A stretch of 64,000 nt of DNA from Sphaerolaimus hirsutus (GCA_964036195.1 OZ038458.1:8321832-8385831), one strand, 5' to 3'; shown: positions 1 to 9,790, counted from the first letter of the stretch. Program-made: numbers and translations. Notes: generated by a model from the sequence alone, not told the origin.

Positions 1-208
1 CCTTGGCTTGCTGCTGCGACTGCTGCGGCCGCTGCTGCTGCGAGTGTTGTTGCTGCTGCTGTGAATGTTGCTGCTGCGAGTGCTGTTGTTGCTGCTGCGA
101 ATGTTGTTGTTGCTGCTGCGAGTGCTGCTGCTGCTGCGAGTGCTGTTGTTGCTGCTGCTGCTGCTGCGGGTGTTGCTGCATTTGCGACGCGTACGAGGCG
201 TTGCTCGC
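1..208 (-). repeat. CAG/CAA polyglutamine coding repeat (Gln/His-Ser)
   Basis: The terminal UBAP2 exon in the window encodes runs of 3-8 Gln broken by His-Ser pairs. The sequence is CAG/CAA with CACTCG or CATTCG spacers on the minus strand. The regular QQQQHS period and the mix of CAG and CAA argue for a maintained coding repeat and not a pure CAG microsatellite. The reading starts ASNASYASQMQQHP and stays open to the window edge. Length polymorphism is likely. Confidence 0.85.
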
Positions 209-3200
209 CTTCGAGTAGCGAGTCACGTTAAACAGTTGTCTGGCGCAACGAAGCGACGCAGACCAGAGCAGCCCAATAACACAACCACCTGCTGCTGCTG
301 CGCGTGCTGCATGTGCTGCGCGGCCTGCTGCTGCTGCACGGACGTGGGCACGCTGTGCTGCACGCCGCCCACAGACGCGGATGATGGGATCTGCAAATTT
401 GAGGGTTCAATTCACGCGGTAAAAATTTCAATGGCGAATGTTTTCAGCATGATACGAGTTATAATGTGCTCGTTCAGGGTGGGACGGGGGGGGGGGGGTG
501 TGAAGCACTTTTCTGTGAAGCACTTTGAACTTTTCTTTCCGACAATAGAAAAAATATTTGCTTTTAGTTCACATTTACACTATAATCTGCGATTCGTAAA
601 TTTACAAATTCTCTTTTATTATCAGTCAGATGACAAAAACCGCAGTGGCTCACCGGCGGCGGCGGTTGGCTGGTGTTCGCCAACGAGGCGGGAGTGACGG
701 CGCTGAAAAACCCGGCCGTCGCCGACCCGAAGCTGCCCGATTGACCTAATAATGGAATATGACACTTATGTTCGCCGACTTCGTGCAAGCGGAACACCGG
801 GTTCAACTGTTTAACACAACAAACCGAGTGGACTCTTACTAGCATCAGATTTCGCAGCGGAGAGTTGCTGGGCCTGCTGCCTGCCGGGCGTCTCTTTACG
901 CGCGGAGCCGAGCAAAGGACCGTTCTGAAAATTAGACGAATCGATCACGCAAAATATGTCGACATAGGGTGGCAGACGGTACGGCCTTGCGGTAAACCGT
1001 ACGGTACGGTAAATTTTCTATTTTGCGGTAAACGGTGCGGTACGGTAAATCTTCAATTTTGGGGTAAACGGTACGGTACGGTAAATCTGAAAAGTGCGGT
1101 ACGCGGTACGGTAAATTTCCGATTGTCAGAAATATATCAATGCCGGACTAGGTACATGCAACTGTTACTTGATAAATTGACACCAAATACAATAACAATT
1201 TAATCCATGGATGATATAAAATTACATCACCCACAATGTAGGGGCTCAATATATAGGCTTATTCAGGTGTAGAAGGAAGAAAAGGGAGAAAAAATAGCTA
1301 AAAGTGGGTGGAAAATTGATAAAGGTAGGCAAGGACGTAGCCAGGGGGGGGGGGCGGGGGGGGCGGCCGCCCCCCCCTTCCCGGGCCGGACCAAAAGATG
1401 TGCCAGAAATGGCACTCTCAGACGACGATTTTGTCGACAGTTTGAAATTTTTTTGCGCGCAAGCGCGCATTCTCCCTTCACAACATTTTGGCTGACCAGT
1501 CTCTGCGGCCTAAAAACAAGTGAAAATGGACTCAATTTCTGTCCATGTCGCTGTATATGCCTGTAAAATACAGACGTATACTGCTGTTTTGGCGCCAATG
1601 CCAACGCCAGTGGCGCCATGGCGTGGCGCCTACGAATGGCGCCATTCCCCTACAACAGGGGTGAAATTTTAGGGGGGGGGGCGCCGCCCCCCCCGTTCGC
1701 CGGGCTCCGTATACAATCCGCCCCCCCCCCGCTCAAAAATCCTGGCTACGTCCCTGAAGGTAGGTGAAATTCACACCTTAAGAGCATGTTGAAGCACATG
1801 GCTTGATTTTATAGACACAATATACTAATACACCATGACTTATAGCAACATTGCATGCAGAAATTGGAGAGCTTCATATCAGGAAAAAATTCATGTTGTG
1901 AAATTTGCGTGCTTGCGCGCAAAAAATTTTCAGAACACCACATTAATTGTCTTCAATAAATTGGCATATTTAAGGTCAATCTGAATAAAATTTACCGCAT
2001 TTTCTGCGGTAAATGAGTGCGGTACGCGGTACGGTACGGTAAATTTTGGAAAATGCGGTACGCGGTACGGTACGGTAAATTTCTAAAAGTGCGGTAAACG
2101 GTACGGTACGGTAAATTTCCCAAAAATGCGGTACGGTACGGTAAATTCTGCCACGTGCGGAACTGGGGTCTCCGAAAAGACGACGACGTGTGACGATACA
2201 TCAAAAACAAAAAAACAACGGAGACATCAAAAACGCTTGTTTAAGTACCTTCTTTTATAGATTTTCACCTCCAAAATCATTAGTTCATGTGCCATCCCGC
2301 TATTTTCGGCTATTATTAGTAAAACTATTTTATGTTCCTATAAACCTATTTTAAGCTATTGATTTTTCACCCTTTTCTTCCCTCCACACCTTACTCCACA
2401 CCTTTTTTCTTGTTGAGTAGCCATTTGCTATCCATCTAACCCCCCCCGGTCAAAATCTAGGATACCCCCGGTGCAGAATGCAACACGCACCTCCAATTTT
2501 TGCGGCGTCCGATATTGCCCTCTATCCTCGTGAACGGCCCTGCCGTCGGCCGGCTCGCCGCCCCCGAACGTGATCGTGCCGAACTGTATGTCCAAATTCC
2601 TGGTGCCGTCCGGCCCCATGCCGATCTCGTCGCTGAACTCCACGATGGGCGGCGCGTTGTGCTGCGCGGCGGACGCGGCGCCGGCGTTCGCGTTGGCCGG
2701 CGGCGACGGCAGGCCCTTGGGCTGCGGCTGCATGGACGCGGCGGCGGGGGGGCCGCCCTGCGCCGGCTGCCTGGCGTGCTGCTGCGGCGCGCTCGCGTGG
2801 TTGGCGGCGACCAGCACGGAGCTGACCGCCGGCATGGGCGGCACGGACACTTGCACCCCGCCCGCGTGCGGCCGCTGTCCGCCGATCTGGGCGAAACGGG
2901 ATAGGTGTGGATTCACCGCGTAAATTCACTTAGAAATATGCAAACGCTAGCGGATCACAACTAGGTTTCAAACGGGATCCAGACCCAGAATCCAGGAAAA
3001 TTTCGGGATTTGACACTACCGATCCCGATAGCCCCATTCCCATTCCGACCCGAAATTTCCAAACACGAATGCCGATCCCGAAACACCAATCCCGATCCCG
3101 AAAAGTCAATCCCGTTTTAACACTAATCAACGCGCTCACCTCGAGATCTTTCTTGAGCTGCTGCGTGAGACTGGCAGCGGACACGTGCGGCAGTCCGTTC

Positions 3201-6200
3201 GCGTCGCCGGGCGCAGGGGCCACCCCGCCGCCGCCCGTAGTCGACCCGCTCAGCAATGGGGACACGCTGCGTTGCGGACAATTTTCGCGCTCGTTCATGT
3301 GATTTGCGGAGAGCACTCGAGTGCAATCTACCGGGCGCAGGACCAGTGCACAAGTAAAGTATGATCACAGTAGCACAAGTAACTACCGTAGTAATCTACC
3401 GTAGTAATCTACCGTAATCCATCTGATTAAAAACCCAAAGATTATTTCATGAGGCAGATCAATGCAGTTGAACTCCGTAATAAATCAGTCGAGATACTAA
3501 ATACAATGCCCAACATCCCACAAACTTGTTATGCGCGTGGGTCCGGTGCGGCGCGTTCAAAAATCCGCCGCCAACAGCGACATCCTGCTGTTCATATTGC
3601 TGCTGCTGCTGTTGTTGTTGCTGCTGTCGCTGCGAGCTGGCGGCCGCAATCGAGGCGAAAGTGGTGCCGCCCGGCGCCGCAGTTGAACTTTGCGCGGCGG
3701 CGGCGGCGTTTGAAGTTGGGCCGGGTGCAGCGCTGCTGCTGGTGCCGCCGGCGCCGGCCCCTTCGCTGCCCTTGGTGAAGACGAGCGTTTGCTAAAGTGG
3801 GATGGGTGCTGGTTAGGGGATGTGCGCACCCACCCATGTGAGCCCGTCGCCAAAGTTTTTTTGCAGCGGTTTCGATTTTCTTGCAGCAGCGTTAAAGGAA
3901 ATATTTGATGTAAAACTTTTGCGACGAGCCACAGCGAAAAAATCATAATTTAAGGGGACTACAGCACGGTACCGAATGGCGTGACACAAAGTTCAGGAAT
4001 GAGAAATATATGAATTTCAGACACTATTTACTGTTACAATGCCGTATTAATCCAGGGAAAATGGACGAAAAAAATTGCAAACAAAAACTCATCCCACAAA
4101 AACCGAACTCACATTGACCCATTCCGACTCGTCAGCCCAGTCGTCAGCACTCGGCTGTCCTTCGGTAGGTTGCGGCTTGTGCCATTGGTCCTTGGCTCCG
4201 CCCACCGTCCCCACAGCTGCCATGGCGTTGTCCCACGCTGTGAATGTAGACCAGGTTAACAGTGTGCGCGAAAGTAAAATGATTTCGCGTGGATGAAAAT
4301 ATATATGCGAAAACTATACCCGGCGAAAATATGTAACGAAAGACTATTACCAGTGAGGACATACTTCACATGATCATGGTTGGAGGCACTTCAAAACGGA
4401 CTTTAAATACCACATTTTGTCAACTAAATATTTGCGAGCCCACCAACCCTCAAGTGCCACATTCAAACCACAGCAGGGCCGTATCCAGGGGGGGGGGCGG
4501 GGGGGGGCTGCAGCCCCCCCCCCTCCCGGGTCGAGACAAGAAAGTGACCGGAAAATGCGACTTTTTCAACGTCAGCGTAAAAAATTTTGCGCGCAAGCGC
4601 GCATTCTTCACCAGACATAAGGTATTTTCATCAGATTTGCTCCACGTGGTCGCAAATCGCTATAAATACACTCAATGTTGTGCTTTTTGTGGTTTTGTAT
4701 GTATATTTACATACATATAGAGCGTTCCATGGCGCTGGCGCCAACGCCAATGGCGCCATGGCGTGGCGCCTACAAATGGCGCCAGCGCCATGGCGCCATT
4801 CCGCCACTATGTAGCTAAAATTTTAGGGGGGGGGCTGAGCCCCCCCCCTCGCCGGCCTCCGTAAACAAGCAGCCCCCCCCGCTCAAAAATCCTGGATACG
4901 TCCCTGAACCACAGTGAACTTCCACCCCACAAACTATTAGTCTGGCTGTCCCAGGTGCCTACATCCGGCTGTCTGGGTGCCAAACTGCCGCCCCTGGCGC
5001 CGCGACCCCCACGCGGTCCCATGGGTCGCCGGCCGCGATCAGTTGAGGTGAATGTCCGCACGCCGCCGCGACCTGAGACAATGAATTTGGTAATGTTTGG
5101 TTCGGCATCATGAAGCGCGGGCGTGAGGATTTTTTCTAGATCGTGGAGATATGATCAAACATCCATCGCATCACACCATCACAAAAAGTTTGCGATTCTG
5201 AATCTGCACACCCTTCACTAAACTGGCTTCAACAGAAAGGTGTCTACGCCCAAAATTTGACACCATATAATGCATATAAAAACCCAGACAACCCTACCAA
5301 CCTCCCCTGTCCCTGAACCTGGGCCCTCCAGCTTGCTGCCCGCCAGCGTCCATCTCTGCGTCCACATCGAAGGTAACCCCCTCAGTTGTACCCCCATGGG
5401 GACTGGTGGCGGCCCTAGACTGCGCCCCCCTGGTGCCAGTCCCTCTACCCGGTCCCCGGCCCCTTCCGCGATTAGCGAACCGATTCGCAGATTGAGTGTT
5501 CGACTGCTGATATTGATTGGTATGGTTGAAGTCCGTGTCGGTGCCGTTGTTGAGCTGGTTGGCGCCGCCCGACCGCGACGCGTCCACGTTGCGACCAAGC
5601 GGCGACTGAGTGTCGTTGAGGGGACATTTTCGAGGGGTCATATAGGGCCCACACACATTAGTTGACATTAAAATTAGTGTCAACTAAATTTTGGTCAATT
5701 ATGTGATTTCAATGTTCCTATGTGATAGAGCATAGTTAATTTCATATCGTGTCACTTAACTTTCATTGTTTTTGTTAAGTGCGATGCTAAAAATTTGTTG
5801 TTGTTTTTTAGTTGACATTCAGTTGACATTTATTTGCGATGTCAACTAGTGTGTATGGGCCTGTATTTATTTACGTTGATTATGCTCTTTGCTTCCAACG
5901 AAAAAGAATAATATTATAAAAATAAAGTCGAACCTGGAATCTGTGTCCCGATTGGCCGAGTGCCTTGTCTTTGCGCTTTTGTGCCTTTCCTCGCTGCTCT
6001 ACCCAACCTTCCACCTGCGAGCAAGAAATTTATTAGACAAGGCGTACGAAGATCGAGCATTTTTTATACATAGAACATACTGACAAAATATCATAATTCT
6101 CGATAAAATAAAAAATATCAATGCTGGATATTCTTTTAAATTTCTAACATCTCTGCAAGAAGAACTTTGCAATCTCGTATTGGTTTTCTACATTGAAACG

Positions 6201-7470
6201 AGACTTTCTCGCTGCAAAAAAGCCGACGACAAACACAAAATAATAAAAAACGCACCGCGGCGCCACTGTCCAAAATGTACTGGACCGCCGCCTCTGTGTC
6301 GTTGCCGTTGTCGCGCAGCGCCGCCTCGGCCGTGTCCTCCGAGCAAGCCGTGATCTCTATGATCTGCGGGACCACAGTTAAATGTTAAATGAACTACGGA
6401 TGGCCGGTGTTTTTAACATTAAAAAAATCTAAATAGTTTTTTAAACGACAGCGGAAATTTTCAGGACTTACTCACCAGCTATTTAGATTTTTTTGCACGA
6501 GAGCGCGCAATTTCACATGCAAATTCAGACTGGGGTTTGTTTTAATCGGTTTTGTTGTATTTTCCAAACAGGGTGCTCAAAAAAATAATGTTTTTCATCC
6601 CTAGGCTAACTGGTTTGAAGTAAATGAACAGAACAAAGCCATTTACAGATTCAGGAGAAATTTGCAAAGTTTGTCGATTCAGGAGAGAACACAAAGGATT
6701 ACTGACAGTTTTTATAGCTTCCCGGAGAACGAATCGTTCGGTGTCCTCTTTGCGTGGTTCGTGCTGTATCAGTTTTGCCAGACGAATCTGTTCCACGGTC
6801 GCTTGGGAGGTCTGAAGGTCTGAAGTTTGAATAAACAAATTATGTGGGATAAAATAAAAAAACTAGGTGGAATAAAATAACTAAACAGTAGGTGGTAAGA
6901 TATTACACTGAGATAGCACACTTCAATGATCTAGTATATAGCTGCGGTCCATGATACCCTAAATAACAATAAAAACCTTTTCAGGTACCAACAAAATTTC
7001 GTTGGGTGACTCTTTAACCAGTATTTTAGCGACAGATTAGAACTTGGCAAGATTCCAATTTCCGAGATAAATTTGGAGCACCGATGGTACACAAGGACAA
7101 TGTACACAAAATTGTCATGATCTTTCAATCAAAATAATCGTGCCACAGCGAATCGTAAGTATCTAGTAGCAGGCTTTTCACTGCCAAGCGCCCAATTTCC
7201 TGAAATGACTGGCAAAAGTCAACTGTACCGTCAGCCCACACGCGAAACAAGGTCCAATTCCGCACGTGGAGATGTGAATAATTAGAAGTGAGAAGTTAAA
7301 AGCTAAATATATTCAGAACTGTAAAATTTCAAGTATCACTTCACTTCTAAAATTTACTTTACCTTTCACTTCTATTGTCCCTCACTTTCAGAACAGCCCC
7401 CAAATGGAATCCCCCAAACGCACCTTCTTAGCTTTGCTGGCTGCTGGGGGCGCGGCGGGGTGCACCCCAT
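1..7470 (-). CDS. UBAP2: UBAP2/Lingerer-like (PQN-59 type) protein, 3' end outside window
   Basis: Spliced gene read on the minus strand. The family consists of cytoplasmic RNA-granule and mRNA-associated proteins with an N-terminal UBA domain and an RGG region. Exons I support, 5' to 3': 6811-6707 (ATVEQIRLAKLI, matching the family N-terminus), 6363-6256 (UBA, IIEITACSEDTAEAAL), 6017-5936 (KRK-rich linker), 5605-5302 (RGRGRGPGRG region), 5072-4926 (second RGG block), 4237-4113 (Trp/Asp-rich, WADESEWVN), 3791 to about 3550 (QTLVFTKGSEG then a polyQ run), about 3310-3140, 2886-2491 (Pro/Ala/Gln-rich, ending in the family's LDIQFGTITFGGGEP motif), 390-289 and 208-1 (Gln/His/Ser-rich). Splice phases agree from 6811 to 3791 and from 3140 to 208. 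The junction between 3550 and 3310 is unresolved. The start is tentative: an ATG at 7470 with a donor after 7388 joins in frame if the next acceptor is used 8 nt upstream of 6811. Family assignment is firm; orthology is inferred. Confidence 0.85.
965..2155 (+). mobile_element. hAT-like non-autonomous element, TAGGGTGGCAGA family (copy 1, 3' end damaged)
   Basis: Starts TAGGGTGGCAGACGGTACGG and closely matches the copy at 45371-46151 across its length. Both ends carry arrays of a GGTAAACGGTACGGTACGGT-type repeat. The right end reads TCTGCCACGTG instead of TCTGCCACCCTA, so the terminal bases are lost or altered. The interior holds the shared TATATA/purine core at about 1245-1312 and a hairpin motif TTGCGCGCAAG. 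A second MITE is inserted at 1330-1756. No ORF for a transposase is present. Confidence 0.8.
1330..1756 (+). mobile_element. hAT-like MITE, CAGGGNCGTANCCAGG family (copy 1, nested)
   Basis: Terminal inverted repeats CAAGGACGTAGCCAGG and CCTGGCTACGTCCCTG are flanked by a perfect 8-bp duplication AAGGTAGG (1322-1329 and 1757-1764). The empty site is seen directly in the related element at 45.7 kb, which reads through with one AAGGTAGG. Subterminal G-run/C-run palindromes sit next to both ends. Inside are the GCGCGCAAGCGCGC hairpin and a GGCGCCATGGCG palindrome. An 8-bp duplication with a CAGGG-type TIR is characteristic of hAT elements. Confidence 0.9.
2942..3122. repeat. CGGGATCGGGATTGG-type dispersed repeat, degraded
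   Basis: A stretch of degenerate TCCCGATCCC/TTCCCATTCC repeats lies in the UBAP2 intron between the exon ending at 3140 and the exon starting at 2886. It ends next to TTTTAACAC. It resembles the interior of the TAGGGTTCAAACGGGACC family (for example 42430-42847) and a fragment at 29170-29268. No clean ends are visible, so this is a remnant. Confidence 0.5.
3361..3420. repeat. Short tandem repeat, AATCTACCGTAGT unit
   Basis: Two to three imperfect copies of a roughly 13-bp unit (TACCGTAGTAATC) lie in the UBAP2 intron between the polyQ exon and the exon at about 3310-3140. No other function is visible. Confidence 0.5.
4474..4906 (+). mobile_element. hAT-like MITE, CAGGGNCGTANCCAGG family (copy 2)
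   Basis: 433 bp with TIRs CAGGGCCGTATCCAGG and CCTGGATACGTCCCTG and a perfect 8-bp target duplication AACCACAG (466-473 and 907-914 within the 4 kb block). Same plan as copy 1 at 1330: a G10/C10 hairpin near each end, the GCGCGCAAGCGCGC motif and a long GGCGCCATGGCGTGGCGCC palindrome. It lies inside a UBAP2 intron; its edge is 18 bp inside the intron from the splice donor that follows the exon ending at 4926. Confidence 0.92.
5646..5862. mobile_element. Palindromic MITE, CACACNNTAGTTGACAT family (copy 1)
   Basis: Starts CACACACATTAGTTGACAT and ends ATGTCAACTAGTGTGTATG, with inverted inner repeats of GTCAACTAAATTTTG. Related copies are at about 29687-29912 and 46988-47193, sharing the interior TTAAGTGTCAC / ATAGAGCATAGTTAA-like segment. 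It sits in the UBAP2 intron between exons 6017-5936 and 5605-5302. It has no coding capacity. Confidence 0.75.
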
Positions 7471-7662
7471 TTTCTACGTGCCGCACCATGGCCGCACGAA
7501 ACTGTCCTTCGGACGCGAAAAAAACACAATTTAGAAATGCAAAAACGGGGACGCCTCGCCGACGGAATGACTTAGATACCTGCAAGTGGATGGAAACGAA
7601 ATTGTTGCGTTTGTTGTGATCTTTATCTGTTTGATCGAAAAGAATCAATCTCTGTTAGAGAT

Positions 7663-7933
7663 AATGGCGCACCGCACACTGGAATTTTGCGTTCAGCGTT
7701 CGAACGTTTTTGCACGCTGAACTACAAACGCTGAAATCAATATCTAAAGAATACAACATTTTTGTAGCGTAAAAAATTCTACTCGCATGTGAATTGCGTG
7801 AAATATTGCAAATTCCGAAATTTTTACGCTTCAAAAACGTTGCGTTCTTTAGATTTTGATTTCAGCGTTTGTAGTTCAGCGTGCAAAAACGTTCGAACGC
7901 TGAACGCAAAATTTCAGTGTGCGGTGCGCCATT
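7663..7933. mobile_element. Long-TIR palindromic MITE, AATGGCGCACCGCACACTG ends
   Basis: Two near-perfect inverted arms of about 95 bp, starting AATGGCGCACCGCACACTG and ending CAGTGTGCGGTGCGCCATT, surround a loop of about 80 bp. The arms include GAACGCTGAACGCAAAATT and GTTCGAACGTTTTTGCACG. It is similar in plan to the element at 26072-26469 (ends TGGCGCTACGCACACTGAAG), so the two may belong to one superfamily. Confidence 0.8.
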
Positions 7934-8538
7934 GCATTTCTCTGAATTTGGCAAAAATTGGCAGTCTCAGATTTACTTAGGATAAGTCACATTAAATTGT
8001 CGATAGATTATTCACTAAAAGCGTTCACCACGGCAAGCCATTTGCAAACCGCACGAGAAAACCTATGCCAAAACGCATAAAAAATACTACGAATGCTATA
8101 CGCATGATTCGTCCGTCGCCGCATTAGCTGGTCGGATATGGATATCATCATACCTATTTTTGTACTAAATATCATACATTCGTATCATTTGTGTATTAGT
8201 TTACAAAGTAGGCGGAGCGACCTTGAAAATACTCCCACAAGAGCTTCCGCCCAAAAAATAATAATTGGCACGTGTCCAAAGAAAAATCGTTCGTTACTGG
8301 TGACTTGGGACGTTCGCTGCCTTGATTATCAGGGAAAAGAAAACCTGGATGTAAATAAAAACAATAGCCCCTTTCCCGTGTGGCACCTAATGCCCTCCTT
8401 TCGCATTTTACATGACTTTTGCATGACGTTTGTTATTTTACAGGGTCTGGGAGTGCCCCCAGATTTTTGAACTTTTTACTTCTCACTACATTTTTTAAAC
8501 ATATTTTCCACTTGCGGAATTCGCACTGCTCTCATGAC

Positions 8539-9416
8539 CAGGGTTGGTTTTATAAAAATTATTTGTATTACCAATTGTATTTTATTTTAATTTTATTCTT
8601 GTTTCATTTTATTTATTTTATCCGCAAAAGTCATTGATAAAATAAAATGACACTTTTTTACAAAAAAATTACAGAAATTTTTTCAGAAAATCGAAATCAT
8701 GCATGCAAGGCCAGAAAAATGTTATACACCTATACATGAATAACCTGTGACAAAGTTTCCAATTACTTGACAAAAGTTGCATACAGGTATTGTTAGCTAG
8801 TTGCAACTTGCGAGTATAAACTTACAATTATTGATAACAATGGTTTGCATTTTTGGTAGAAGGACTACTGGAGTGTGCTGGGCACATTTGTAAAATATCA
8901 GTGTCAATTGTACAGTCAAATGTCGAGTGTCATGTCAAATGTCAAGTGTCATGTCAAATGTCAAGTGTCATGTCAAGTGTCATGTCAAGTGTCATGTCAA
9001 GTGTCATGTCAAATGTCAAGTGTCATGTCAAATGTTAAGTGTCATGTCAAATGTCAAGTGTCATCTTAAATGTCAAATGTCAAGTGTCACATCAAATGTC
9101 GAGCAAAGTGGCAATTGTCATGACAAATGTCATGCAAAGTGTAAATGGTGTATCCAAATATCATGTTTTCACATCCAAAGCTTATGTTTTGTATCCAAAT
9201 CTTATGCTTTTGTATCCGAATGTTGACATTTTTTTACAAAATATATATGAATTTTTATACAATTACACAATTATGAATTTTTACACAATTTTACAAAAAT
9301 TGTACAAAAATTTGAATTTTTATACAATTTTTATTTTTATTTTGAAATTTTCCATTTTATTTTATTTTGTTCTCAAATTTTCCATTTTTTTTTTAATTTT
9401 ATTTGTGCCAACCCTG
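8539..9416 (+). mobile_element. hAT-like element, CAGGGTTGG family (copy 1)
   Basis: 878 bp, beginning CAGGGTTGGTTTTATAAAAA and ending GCCAACCCTG, with a perfect 8-bp duplication CTCATGAC (8531-8538 and 9417-9424). Its left end matches the inverted right end of 55749-56824. The interior carries a GTGTCATGTCAA tandem array (8928-9110) and AT-rich TTTATACAATTTTT blocks. No transposase ORF; the ORFs through the array are repeat artefacts. Confidence 0.9.
8928..9110. repeat. Tandem repeat, AGTGTCATGTCAAATGTCA unit
   Basis: Imperfect tandem copies of AGTGTCATGTCAA, alternating with AAATGTCA, lie inside the hAT-like element. The same TGTCAA/TTGACA words recur at 9430-9770, 37550-37650, 38.7-39.6 kb, 39.66-39.78 kb, 40.22-40.28 kb and 56.0-56.4 kb, usually as inverted arms next to a GGGCTTGGGA or GGGTCTGGGA end. 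Confidence 0.8.
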
Positions 9417-9429
9417 CTCATGACCTTTT

Positions 9430-9790
9430 TGCCTTTTATACATGTAAAGTGTAAAGTCAAGTGTCAAATGCAAAGTAAACTGTCAATTGTCATGCAAACT
9501 GTCAAATGTAAAGTAAAGTGTAAAATTTAAAGTCAAATGCAAAGTAAACTGTCAATTGCCATGCAAAGTGTCAAATTTAAAGTCAAATGTAAAGTTAAGT
9601 GTCAATAGTTTATCCAAATTTTATTTTTTTGTATCCAAATCTGGAAAAATAAGATTTGGATACACAATTGACATTTTACTTTACATTTGACATTGCATGA
9701 CAATTGACACTTTGCATTTGACTTCATATTTGACACTACTTTACATTTGACTCTTAAATTTACACTTTACAGGGCTTGGGACTGCCCCCA
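9430..9790. mobile_element. Foldback-type TGTCAA element remnant ending CAGGGCTTGGGACTGCCCC
   Basis: Direct and inverted AGTGTAAAGTCAAATG / CATTTGACTTTACACT words form two arms with their centre near 9640 (TATCCAAATCTGGAAAAATAAG). The right side ends ACAGGGCTTGGGACTGCCCC. The same terminus occurs at about 8440-8460, 38.70 kb (inverted), 39.63 kb and 40.28 kb. The left boundary is not clear because the CAGGGTTGG element adjoins it. Confidence 0.55.

Larger units (their letters stand above)
391..2490. other. UBAP2 intron, mostly transposon
   Basis: Intron between the LDIQFG exon and the Gln-rich exon of UBAP2 (minus strand). The donor is the GTGCGT just below 2491 and the acceptor is the TTTGCAG just above 390. 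It contains the TAGGGTGGCAGA element with a nested hAT-like MITE. About 400-960 and 2160-2490 are AT-rich with short G or C runs, and I see no exon there. Confidence 0.7.

Noticed and set aside
3-218. Cys-rich 71-aa ORF on the plus strand, resembling a small cysteine-rich peptide
   Set aside because: It is the antisense of the CAG/CAA polyglutamine exon of UBAP2; poly-CTG reads as Cys or Leu.
2500-2923. Long plus-strand ORFs opposite the UBAP2 Pro/Ala/Gln-rich exon
   Set aside because: GC-rich coding DNA opens shadow frames; the minus strand carries the conserved LDIQFG motif and proper splice sites.
8403-8466. Possible 5' end of a larger foldback spanning 8.4-9.8 kb
   Set aside because: The GGGTCTGGGAGTGCCCCC at 8440 and the GGGCTTGGGACTGCCCC at 9770 point the same way, so they are two right ends and not a pair of inverted termini.
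8853-9530. Repetitive Met-Ser-Ser-Val-Lys-Cys-His ORFs
   Set aside because: Translation of the GTGTCATGTCAA tandem array inside a transposon; no conserved protein features.
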